From Candidatus Bipolaricaulota bacterium (GTDB lineage: Bacteria; Bipolaricaulota; Bipolaricaulia; M55B111), in contig JAGXLQ010000068.1 in assembly GCA_018334595.1 (NCBI GenBank), positions 1-6,771 on the forward strand: 6,771 nt of DNA. Direction: 5' to 3'. The position numbers and the translations under genes are program-made. How positions within the stretch are numbered: the stretch's first letter is position 1; each line of letters begins with the position of its first letter. Under the pieces are notes generated by a model. That model was not told the origin of the DNA. It saw nothing but the letters and a program-made list of their open reading frames with translations, and did no database searches. Below are positions 1-4,876 of this stretch, piece by piece.

Positions 1-527
1 GGGGTATGTGTCATATACATCCAGTTGAGGCGATGGTCTTTGACTCGGGTAAAATGGATTTTGGTCTGGGTAAGTACGGCCTACCGGATCCTGAGGAAGT
101 ACATAGGTGGTCCGAAGATAACAAGGGAGAGATAGTCAAGATCCTTCAGGATGGAGGGATGGTCCCCGACCTGGTCGGCACGTGCAAATTTTTTATGTAT
201 GTAGGTGTGGAGCTTGAGGACTACGCCAATATGCTAGAGCCGGTGACTGGATGGGAGGTTTCTGGTGAAGATCTGCTGAAAAGCGGAGAGAGGGCGAGCA
301 ACCTTCAGAGGTTGTTTAACCTCCGGGCGGGCTTTACCTCTGCCGACGACCAGATTCCTGCCCGAATGAAATCCCGACCGGAGTTTGGTGTATATGAAGG
401 CGAGCCGGACTGTCGTATCCGGGATTATCAATCGATGTTGGTTGACTACTATAGAGCTCGTGGTTGGGATGAGAAAACGGGTAGACCTAATTCCGACAAA
501 CTGGAGGAACTAGGTCTCTTCCCTTGA
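1..527 (+). CDS. Aldehyde:ferredoxin oxidoreductase, C-terminal part (5' end outside window)
   Basis: This is the C-terminal ~174 residues of an AOR-family tungsten (or molybdenum) pterin oxidoreductase, which oxidises aldehydes to carboxylic acids and passes electrons to ferredoxin in the cytoplasm. The frame is open to the left edge. The ATG at position 6 is probably internal, because family members are about 600 residues long and the visible part matches only their C-terminal domain. Counting from that ATG, the motif DLVGTCKF (residues 55-62) fits the family D-x-x-G-x-C motif, whose Cys is the last ligand of the [4Fe-4S] cluster. NLQRLFNLRAGF (99-110) and the tail YYRARGWDEKTGRP followed by LEELGLFP are also typical. 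It is the only + strand gene and converges with the chagasin-like gene. An intrinsic terminator follows 36 bases after the stop. The substrate subtype (AOR, GOR, FOR or WOR) cannot be decided from this fragment. Confidence 0.93.
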   Translation, partial: GMCHIHPVEAMVFDSGKMDFGLGKYGLPDPEEVHRWSEDNKGEIVKILQDGGMVPDLVGTCKFFMYVGVELEDYANMLEPVTGWEVSGEDLLKSGERASNLQRLFNLRAGFTSADDQIPARMKSRPEFGVYEGEPDCRIRDYQSMLVDYYRARGWDEKTGRPNSDKLEELGLFP

Positions 528-563
528 GCTTACCTGAGTTTGTTTTGCACCTCCCTGGTGATG

Positions 564-606
564 ACCCGGGGAAAGGACTGGAAAAGAACTTTCCCCGGGT
601 TTTTCT
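564..606 (+). terminator. Intrinsic terminator of the oxidoreductase gene
   Basis: A perfect 12-bp inverted repeat, ACCCGGGGAAAG (564-575) and CTTTCCCCGGGT (589-600), encloses a 13-base loop and runs into TTTTCTC. The stem is GC-rich and the T-run is on the + strand, so it ends transcription from the oxidoreductase. It lies between two convergent genes. In the - direction no T-run follows the stem, so it would be a weaker terminator for the opposing gene. Confidence 0.92.
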
Positions 607-627
607 CGATCGGTACCACCCTCTAAC

Positions 628-1458
628 TTAGGATGGGTTGGCGTGCGCCAGCCACTTCCAGCCGGAGCCCGTCTTGATAAACACGCTCAGTCTGGGCGTA
701 GGCTTTTTCGAGACCTTCTCCCCCTTGAGCGTTTCTTCTGCGGAAATTTTGTAGGTGACTACCAAAACGTCGCCATCGCGGGTAACTTTGAAGTCGCTTA
801 ATTTGTATTCACCGAGGTCTAAGTCCTTGATCGTTTCGATTTCTTCTTGGCGGTCGCTGGCTCCGAAGGTGTGAATCGCCTGAAATTCCTTCGAGATCAC
901 CTTCTCCAGGGAACTGACGTTAAGGTTCTTCATGTCCTTAAATATGTCCCGCACCAGCTCCTCGCCGATCTCCTCTGTCGACTTCTCTTTTGGTTCTTCC
1001 TTCTTCTCTTCGACTACCGTGACGTTTACCTTCAAGGACCAGTCGTCCGGACTTGAGGATGTCCAGGAGCGCCCGTATTCCATGGAAATAGTGGTCTTAC
1101 CTTCGTTAAGGGCCTGGAATGTCCATTGTTCGGTACTGGGCGCCCCGAGCATGCTGCTTGACGGTGAGCCGCTCGTGTGACTCGTCTGCCAGATGGCCGT
1201 ATGATCAGTAATCTGGGCTTGATCGGACCACTGGTACCCCGTTGACGGGTTCGAGCAAAGTATTACCTCCAGACGACCGTGGACGGCAAGCTTGACGGAC
1301 TTTGTGATGTGATTGTTGAACTGGAAGTCGTCACAGGTAACCTTGACCTGGACGGGATTAGTCCTGCCAAGGTTTTCCTCTCCGGCTAGGGTGAAGGAAG
1401 AAACGGAAAAAGCGAACAAGAAGAGTAACGTGATCACCAACAGCTTTCTGTCTTTCAT
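628..1458 (-). CDS. Secreted chagasin-like (I42) protease inhibitor fused to an NTF2/SnoaL-like domain
   Basis: The 276-aa product starts with a signal peptide (residues 1-25: KxxRK-type basic start, hydrophobic 6-22, cleavage likely after TLA at 23-25), so it is exported. Residues ~35-150 resemble the chagasin/ICP family, which inhibits papain-type cysteine proteases through three loops. All three are visible: NPSTGY (70-75, family NP-T-TGY), LGAPST (104-109, in place of the Gly-rich loop) and GRSW (129-132, in place of RPW). A charged Glu/Lys linker (149-162) leads to residues ~163-276, a predicted cone-shaped NTF2-like fold (DUF4440/SnoaL type) ending in GSGWKWLAHANPS. Two Cys (42 and 68) lie in the exported inhibitor domain and could pair. 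The ATG has a GGAGGT nine bases upstream. The gene stands 172 bases downstream of the MFS gene. Inhibitor assignment is by motif; the second domain's ligand or role is unknown. Confidence 0.85.
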   Translation of the reverse strand: MKDRKLLVITLLFLFAFSVSSFTLAGEENLGRTNPVQVKVTCDDFQFNNHITKSVKLAVHGRLEVILCSNPSTGYQWSDQAQITDHTAIWQTSHTSGSPSSSMLGAPSTEQWTFQALNEGKTTISMEYGRSWTSSSPDDWSLKVNVTVVEEKKEEPKEKSTEEIGEELVRDIFKDMKNLNVSSLEKVISKEFQAIHTFGASDRQEEIETIKDLDLGEYKLSDFKVTRDGDVLVVTYKISAEETLKGEKVSKKPTPRLSVFIKTGSGWKWLAHANPS

Positions 1459-1467
1459 GGTTGTATG

Positions 1468-1489
1468 ACCTCCCCGGGAGTTGACCCGG
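1468..1489 (-). promoter_or_regulatory. Ribosome binding site with abutting hairpin, chagasin-like gene
   Basis: On the - strand, CCGGG (1489-1485), a six-base loop and CCCGG (1478-1474) form a GC-rich stem that ends exactly where the Shine-Dalgarno GGAGGT (1473-1468) begins. The SD itself is free and nine bases from the ATG. A stem this close could affect ribosome access or protect the mRNA, but its function is inference. Confidence 0.5.
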
Positions 1490-1630
1490 TTGTCTGATTT
1501 ATTGTCTCCACCTTATCTTAACCGAATGACTTTTTATCTTCGAACTGAATGGATCAGACTAACCCGTTTGGTCGTCCTCGCGTCGACGTCGTTCCGTAAC
1601 TTCTTTTTGAGTATCAAAAACCCATCTCCT

Positions 1631-2824
1631 TCAAGCCTGGTCAGCGTTAGCGGTCCCTATTTTTCTCTTGAGGAAGAGGGTGGTAAAGATAACCCCGGTT
1701 ATGGGGACAACGAGGGCCCTCATCGCCAGCTGAATACCAAAGCTTTCCGCGATTATCCCCATGAAAACGGGGACGGTTGATATCCCCAGCGGGTCAAAGG
1801 TCATTATCAGGCCGTTAACCGGCCCGCTGTGTTCCGGAAAAGCGTTCGCGGCGAGAGAAAACAGGTTGGGAAAGATCGTGGAAATAAAGAAGCCAACCGC
1901 CACGATAACCAATATTTGCCTGTAACCGCCGACGAGAAAGAAGGCAGTCACCAGTAACCCACCGGTTATCGACGACGAGAAGAGGATCAAGTTCGTCAGC
2001 TTGAACTTCCTCGTCAGGTAGCTGTTCAACAACCTTCCGGGTACGTAAGCCCCGATGAACCCGGTAAGTGCCAGGTTGGCAACGCTCTGTGGCAGGGATT
2101 GTGATAGATAATAAGGGAGCCAGGTAAAAAAACCCCCTTCGACACCGACGTTTAGAAACAGGGCGAGGCCCACGCCCAACACGACGGGACTTTTCAATAG
2201 TTCCATAAGCTGCTTGCGGGTGATGGGTTTTTCCTTGATTTCCTCGGAGAAGCCGGAGTTCTTCATCAATAAGAAAAATATCGGAACGAAGGCTGCTCCC
2301 GCTACGTAGTAGGCGGCTCTCCAGTCCGCAAAGCGGAGAATGAGGTTGGCCAGAAGGGGGCCACAGGCGGCGCCGAATGCCCAGACGGCCTCGTGGAGGT
2401 TGAATATCTGTCCCCGGTTGTCCGGGTAGAGATGGCCCAGCACCGGCCTGGTCAGCCCTCCGGGTATCCCACCGGCCATCCCCCGCAACAATATCGCCGA
2501 CAGGAAGAGAAAGTACCCCGGAGTGAGGCCAATGGCAAACGTAGTTATCGCGGTAAGCAGCGCTCCAACCTGAATGGCCCGCCGGATGTTGACCCTGCCG
2601 GCGATCATACCCGAAGTCAACGCGACGACGGTGAAGCCAATCGTCCCTGCTGGAGAGACGAGCCCCAACAGGGACTCGGAGACGCCGAAGGCCTCCTGAA
2701 AGTTGGGAAGTAGGGCTCCACGGAGCTGGGTTACTACCGCCCCTAGGCCAAGGTAGAGAAAGGCTGAAATCGTCCATTTCTCCCTGAAGTCGACCTCGAA
2801 CCCGTCGGTAATTTTCATCAACAA
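1631..2824 (-). CDS. MFS transporter, 12 membrane spans, substrate unknown
   Basis: A 397-aa inner-membrane secondary transporter of the major facilitator superfamily. Hydrophobicity gives two six-span halves separated by a charged cytoplasmic loop at about 189-211 (SEEIKEKPITRKQ). The N half has a motif-A-like loop, SGMIAGRVNIRR (71-82), and a conserved NRGQIFNLHEAVWAFGAACG stretch (136-155) like that of sugar-type MFS proteins. The C half has WLPYYL (235-240) and a FP...GPVNG...PLGIS segment (329-349). Family size is about 400 aa, so it is full length. The start is uncertain: the codons run TTG (2824), TTG, ATG (2818). An AAGGAG ends 10 bases before the first TTG and 16 before the ATG, which favours the TTG at 2824. 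It lies 177 bases downstream of the acidic beta-rich protein gene and may be separately transcribed. The substrate cannot be inferred. Confidence 0.9.
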   Translation of the reverse strand: MLMKITDGFEVDFREKWTISAFLYLGLGAVVTQLRGALLPNFQEAFGVSESLLGLVSPAGTIGFTVVALTSGMIAGRVNIRRAIQVGALLTAITTFAIGLTPGYFLFLSAILLRGMAGGIPGGLTRPVLGHLYPDNRGQIFNLHEAVWAFGAACGPLLANLILRFADWRAAYYVAGAAFVPIFFLLMKNSGFSEEIKEKPITRKQLMELLKSPVVLGVGLALFLNVGVEGGFFTWLPYYLSQSLPQSVANLALTGFIGAYVPGRLLNSYLTRKFKLTNLILFSSSITGGLLVTAFFLVGGYRQILVIVAVGFFISTIFPNLFSLAANAFPEHSGPVNGLIMTFDPLGISTVPVFMGIIAESFGIQLAMRALVVPITGVIFTTLFLKRKIGTANADQA

Positions 2825-2834
2825 GCGATAGACA

Positions 2835-2875
2835 CTCCTTCTCCCCAGTGCTTAAATAAGTCTAGGCTGGAGGAG
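2835..2875 (-). promoter_or_regulatory. Leader hairpin and ribosome binding site, MFS gene
   Basis: On the - strand CTCCTCCAG (2875-2867) can pair with CTGGGGAG (2848-2841), with one bulged base and one G-U pair, leaving an 18-base loop. The stem ends just before the Shine-Dalgarno AAGGAG (2840-2835). The upstream arm resembles the 16S anti-Shine-Dalgarno and could alternatively pair with the SD. The structure is imperfect and its role is inference. Confidence 0.35.
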
Positions 2876-2934
2876 GGCTTGATCTTCTGGGCCCCACCGT
2901 CTCTGTTTCTGAATAGGGTGGCGTGCATACATAA

Positions 2935-2962
2935 TTTTTAACGGAATTATCCCTCCAGTCAA
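2935..2962 (-). promoter_or_regulatory. Possible promoter for the MFS gene
   Basis: On the - strand TTGACT (2962-2957) is followed, after 16 bases, by TAAAAA (2940-2935), a weak -10. The -10 lies inside an imperfect AT-rich inverted repeat, ATAATT (2931-2936) and AATTAT (2945-2950), which could be an operator. It would give a leader of about 105 bases. No T-run terminator for the preceding gene was seen in 2825-3001, so read-through from that gene is also possible. Confidence 0.35.
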
Positions 2963-3001
2963 CCCGGATACAGCCCGTAGGCTTTAGGGGTTGGAGATAG
3001 G

Positions 3002-4177
3002 TTAGAACGAATAAGTCGATGATAGAGTTATCTCCTCCGGAAAGTATTCTGTCGTTGACTCCAGCGAGAGTTCCAGCTCAAGTTGGTCCACGGGTTCCCA
3101 GTTGACCTCTCCGCCGAACTTAGACAGACCGAAAGGTAGTTCGGAAGACGTGGGGTCACTCTCCACCTCCAGGGTCAGTTCCGATTTACCTATCTCCCGG
3201 TTGAAAACCAACTTGTGCCCCTCATCCACCAGGTCTATGGACAGGTCTATTGTCGAGTCAAACAGGGCCAGGTCATCTATCTTTACGGTCGCAAGTTCCA
3301 GCCCTGATACGTGAGAGCCACCGTCGATAGCGAGTACTCCGTCAGCTGACAGGGTAGCCAGGGAGCACTCGAGTTCGGGGGTTATCTCCATGTACTTCTC
3401 ATCAGGGGCCCAAACGAGAGAGCCTTCCAGGGCGAGGTGGGGCGATGTATAAAGCGGCTCGAGGAACTCGAAGTCGAGCTCCGTCTCTTCCCACTCCCCC
3501 TCTTCCCACTCGATGGTGGTATCCAGTTCGACCTCCCCGAGGACGACGTCCTTTAGGTCCACCTCGATTTCCTCAGGCAGGGGGTAACTTTCTCCCTCCG
3601 GAGAAAAATTTAGCTCCAGCTCGACCTCCACCCCGTAGGGCAATTCCCTCTCGACTTCGAGGTCCCACTCAAGTTCAAAACGCCCCCGGTAGTTTCCGTC
3701 TACCTCGTAGTCGGCGTCGAGGTCGAGCTTGACCTCCGTTACTTCGTCCAGCTCCATCGAGCCCTTACCCTTAAACTCCTCCAGCTGGGCCGGATCGTCC
3801 CCGAACTCGATTTCGCCCTTCAGTTGATAGGAATCGAGGTCGAACTCCAGTGACACCTCCATCCCGTCGAATCCGTCAATCCCAAATTCAGTCTCGCTTT
3901 CGGCCTTGAAGAAGTCCGTCTCGTAAGCGAGGGTGAGTTCGGAGTCGAAGTCTTCTATCGGTCCGCTTGCGCCTGGACGCAGGCTGACCGAGGTGTCGAG
4001 GTCTCCAGAAAACGGGTAGTCTCCTGCGGAGGGATTCGCTTCCGCGAAAACTAATGCTAAAAGGACTACAGTTATAAGGAAAAAGGTCCTTACACTTATT
4101 GGAGCTTGCCGGTGAAAGAAGGTTTGGAAAAGACCATCACGACTACCTTTCTGTAGAGAAGTGCTAATGTTGGACAC
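3002..4177 (-). CDS. Exported, strongly acidic beta-strand-rich protein, possible outer-membrane barrel
   Basis: A 391-aa protein of unrecognised family. It has an unusually long N-terminal region (1-30), a hydrophobic signal segment (31-44) and a likely cleavage site after VFA (43-45). The rest is built of alternating hydrophobic/acidic residues typical of amphipathic beta-strands, such as MEVSLEFDLDSY (106-117), VEVELELNF (183-191) and LELELSLES (366-374), with Gly/Asp/Pro-rich turns. It contains one Cys (271) and very many Glu and Asp. The last strand, ITLSSTYSF, ends in Phe with hydrophobic residues at every second position, as in the BAM recognition signal of outer-membrane proteins. A barrel is thus the best guess; a periplasmic or surface beta-sheet protein is the alternative. 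GTG is the start: AAGGAGG lies nine bases upstream and I found no ATG, GTG or TTG codon in frame between it and the signal segment. That Shine-Dalgarno lies inside a hairpin. Confidence 0.82.
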   Translation of the reverse strand: MSNISTSLQKGSRDGLFQTFFHRQAPISVRTFFLITVVLLALVFAEANPSAGDYPFSGDLDTSVSLRPGASGPIEDFDSELTLAYETDFFKAESETEFGIDGFDGMEVSLEFDLDSYQLKGEIEFGDDPAQLEEFKGKGSMELDEVTEVKLDLDADYEVDGNYRGRFELEWDLEVERELPYGVEVELELNFSPEGESYPLPEEIEVDLKDVVLGEVELDTTIEWEEGEWEETELDFEFLEPLYTSPHLALEGSLVWAPDEKYMEITPELECSLATLSADGVLAIDGGSHVSGLELATVKIDDLALFDSTIDLSIDLVDEGHKLVFNREIGKSELTLEVESDPTSSELPFGLSKFGGEVNWEPVDQLELELSLESTTEYFPEEITLSSTYSF

Positions 4178-4236
4178 AAAAAAAAGCCTCCTTAGTTGTA
4201 ATGAGTTAGCGATCTCTCGCTGCTCAACTAAGGAGG
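4178..4236 (-). promoter_or_regulatory. Leader hairpin with U8: candidate attenuator and Shine-Dalgarno sequestering element
   Basis: On the - strand CCTCCTTAGTTG (4236-4225) and CAACTAAGGAGG (4198-4187) form a perfect 12-bp stem, followed by one C and eight T (4185-4178), which is the form of an intrinsic terminator. The loop holds an inner stem, AGCGA/TCGCT, closed by a GAGA (GNRA) tetraloop. The 3' arm contains AAGGAGG, the Shine-Dalgarno of the GTG at 4177, so the same fold would both terminate transcription and hide the ribosome site. A promoter-like sequence lies just upstream. It may also simply end transcripts of the three small genes. No known riboswitch or T-box consensus was recognised. 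Confidence 0.8.
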
Positions 4237-4248
4237 TTTATTACACTA

Positions 4249-4277
4249 AGTATAACGGTGTATAGGAGAAATTGCAC
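4249..4277 (-). promoter_or_regulatory. Candidate promoter for the acidic exported protein
   Basis: On the - strand GTGCAA (4277-4272) is separated by 17 bases from TATACT (4254-4249), a good -10 with a moderate -35. Transcription would begin near 4242, only a few bases before the 12-bp hairpin, making that hairpin the 5' leader of the mRNA. It lies 25 bases downstream of the 46-aa gene's stop. Confidence 0.5.
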
Positions 4278-4301
4278 CTGCTGTATATCAGAATTATTCT
4301 C

Positions 4302-4442
4302 TCAATTATCTCCTTCGTTCTTTTCTTTTTCTTTGACGAAGGAATCGGTAACCTGAGCGATCTTTAAGAAGGCAATCAGTGCCCCGATTCCTACCAGTAA
4401 CCCGCCAACTCCAAAGAGTAATTCTCCTAGTGAAAAATCCAT
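4302..4442 (-). CDS. Small single-span membrane protein, 46 aa
   Basis: A short hypothetical protein of unrecognised family. Residues 8-27 (LLFGVGGLLVGIGALIAFLK) form one Gly-rich membrane span. A charged tail follows, with VKEKEKNEG at 36-44, and probably faces the cytoplasm. The ATG is preceded by AAAGGGGT with only three bases between, a modest ribosome site. It is the third gene of a tandem of tiny membrane proteins, 20 bases after the 36-aa gene. Its span shares the VGxLLVxxG pattern with the 31-aa protein (VGYLLVSVG there, VGGLLVGIG here), so it may be a diverged relative. It could be a small regulatory or accessory subunit, or a hydrophobic toxin-like peptide; nothing in the sequence decides. 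Confidence 0.72.
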   Translation of the reverse strand: MDFSLGELLFGVGGLLVGIGALIAFLKIAQVTDSFVKEKEKNEGDN

Positions 4443-4462
4443 TTTACCCCTTTGCCTCGAAC

Positions 4463-4573
4463 TTATTCGTGAAAATATCCCCCTAGTTTAATTAGGCGTA
4501 CCAGTATTGCGCTGATTCCAAGAGAAACCGCTAAGTAGCTTACGGCTTGGAGCAAGTTTGGAGAACTAAGCAA
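4463..4573 (-). CDS. Small single-span membrane protein, 36 aa, paralog of the 31-aa neighbour
   Basis: This hypothetical microprotein starts at TTG (4573) with a full GGAGGT five bases upstream; no ATG is available in frame. The hydrophobic segment spans roughly residues 7-28 (LLQAVSYLAVSLGISAILVR is 7-26) and is followed by LIKLGGYFHE. It aligns with the 31-aa protein upstream: LLQAVSYLAVSLGI against ILQSVGYLLVSVGI, then a basic Arg and the shared LGGY near the end. That similarity between two adjacent ORFs, each with its own strong ribosome site, is the main evidence that both are real genes arising by tandem duplication. The order resembles very short single-span proteins of the YvrJ kind, but I cannot confirm membership. 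The topology is probably N-out with Arg/Lys inside. Confidence 0.75.
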   Translation of the reverse strand: MLSSPNLLQAVSYLAVSLGISAILVRLIKLGGYFHE

Positions 4574-4578
4574 GGCCC

Positions 4579-4594
4579 ACCTCCGTTACGGGGG
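4579..4594 (-). promoter_or_regulatory. Shine-Dalgarno inside a small hairpin, 36-aa gene
   Basis: On the - strand CCCCCG (4594-4589), TAA and CGGAGG (4585-4580) form a 6-bp stem with one C-A mismatch. The 3' arm contains the GGAGG of the Shine-Dalgarno GGAGGT (4584-4579), five bases before the TTG start. With a TTG start and a paired ribosome site, translation may be low or controlled; this is inference. Confidence 0.45.
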
Positions 4595-4611
4595 ACTAAG
4601 GCTAGCACCGT

Positions 4612-4707
4612 CTACATCTTTTCCAGATATCCGCCCAGCCTGATCAGCAGAATAGCTATTCCGACCGAGACCAACAGGTAACCTACCGACTGTAATATTT
4701 CAACCAT
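4612..4707 (-). CDS. Small single-span membrane protein, 31 aa
   Basis: A hypothetical microprotein beginning with ATG and preceded by a near-perfect Shine-Dalgarno, GGAGGTGA, with the GGAGGT core eight bases from the start. Residues ~4-22 (ILQSVGYLLVSVGIAILLI) form one membrane span, followed by Arg, LGGY and a charged end, LEKM. It is the first of three tandem tiny genes and the next one is a paralog. The ThiF-family gene ends 169 bases upstream, and that gap carries a weak promoter candidate and a hairpin. The short size, span and charged tail recall YvrJ-family proteins of Bacillota, whose role is poorly known. I base that on overall form only, so the product is best called a small membrane protein of unknown function. 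Confidence 0.8.
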   Translation of the reverse strand: MVEILQSVGYLLVSVGIAILLIRLGGYLEKM

Positions 4708-4725
4708 CGCTTGTCACCTCCTATC

Positions 4726-4755
4726 GACTGCCTGTTTGCGTCCGGCAGTCTTTTT
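4726..4755 (+). terminator. Terminator-like hairpin with T-run on the + strand
   Basis: GACTGCC (4726-4732) and GGCAGTC (4744-4750) form a perfect 7-bp stem with an 11-base loop, followed on the + strand by TTTTTC. It has the form of an intrinsic terminator for + transcription, yet no + gene lies within 4 kb upstream. On the - strand the same stem ends four bases before the Shine-Dalgarno of the 31-aa gene. It may stop antisense transcription or act as a 5' mRNA structure for the small genes. Confidence 0.55.
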
Positions 4756-4783
4756 CTCATTTTCACCCTACTGCTAGGTTCAC

Positions 4784-4813
4784 CATATAGCAATACTAAG
4801 GGTTAGCTGTAGA
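4784..4813 (-). promoter_or_regulatory. Weak promoter candidate for the small-protein genes
   Basis: On the - strand TCTACA (4813-4808) and TATATG (4789-4784) are 18 bases apart, each matching four of six consensus positions. It is the best candidate I found in the 169-base gap between the ThiF-family gene and the 31-aa gene. Read-through from the ThiF-family gene is possible too, since no - strand terminator was seen there. Confidence 0.25.
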
Positions 4814-4876
4814 CGGGAAATTCGTTACCCGGTCGGGGGAAATTGTGGGTTTGTGGGGGGTGAAGGCCGTAACACT

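Noticed and set aside
1515..1544. Possible promoter for the chagasin-like gene (TTCGAA, 18 bases, TAAGAT on the - strand)
   Set aside because: The -35 matches only three of six positions, so I do not call it; the gene may be read from the MFS transcript.
1581..1588. Palindrome CGTCGACG in the MFS-chagasin gap
   Set aside because: Eight bases is too short to claim an operator without a second copy or a known regulator.
1604..1620. AT-only inverted repeat TTTTTGA/TCAAAAA after the MFS stop
   Set aside because: The stem is nearly all A-T with a three-base loop and no following T-run, so it is not a convincing terminator.
1481..1780. 99-codon + strand frame across the gap between the MFS and chagasin-like genes
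   Set aside because: It overlaps the MFS 3' end in antisense, lacks a good ribosome site and looks like no known protein.
1815..2777. 320-codon open frame on the - strand inside the MFS gene
   Set aside because: It is the alternate frame of a clear 12-span transporter; its Arg/Ser/Pro-rich, non-hydrophobic product has no recognisable domain.
3445..3732. 95-codon + strand frame opposite the acidic protein
   Set aside because: A Pro/Arg-rich product is what the complement of Glu/Asp-rich coding gives.
4683..4760. 25-codon basic ORF on the - strand overlapping the start of the 31-aa gene
   Set aside because: The ribosome site is weak and the frame includes the hairpin and the next gene's Shine-Dalgarno; it could be a leader peptide, but nothing beyond position supports it.
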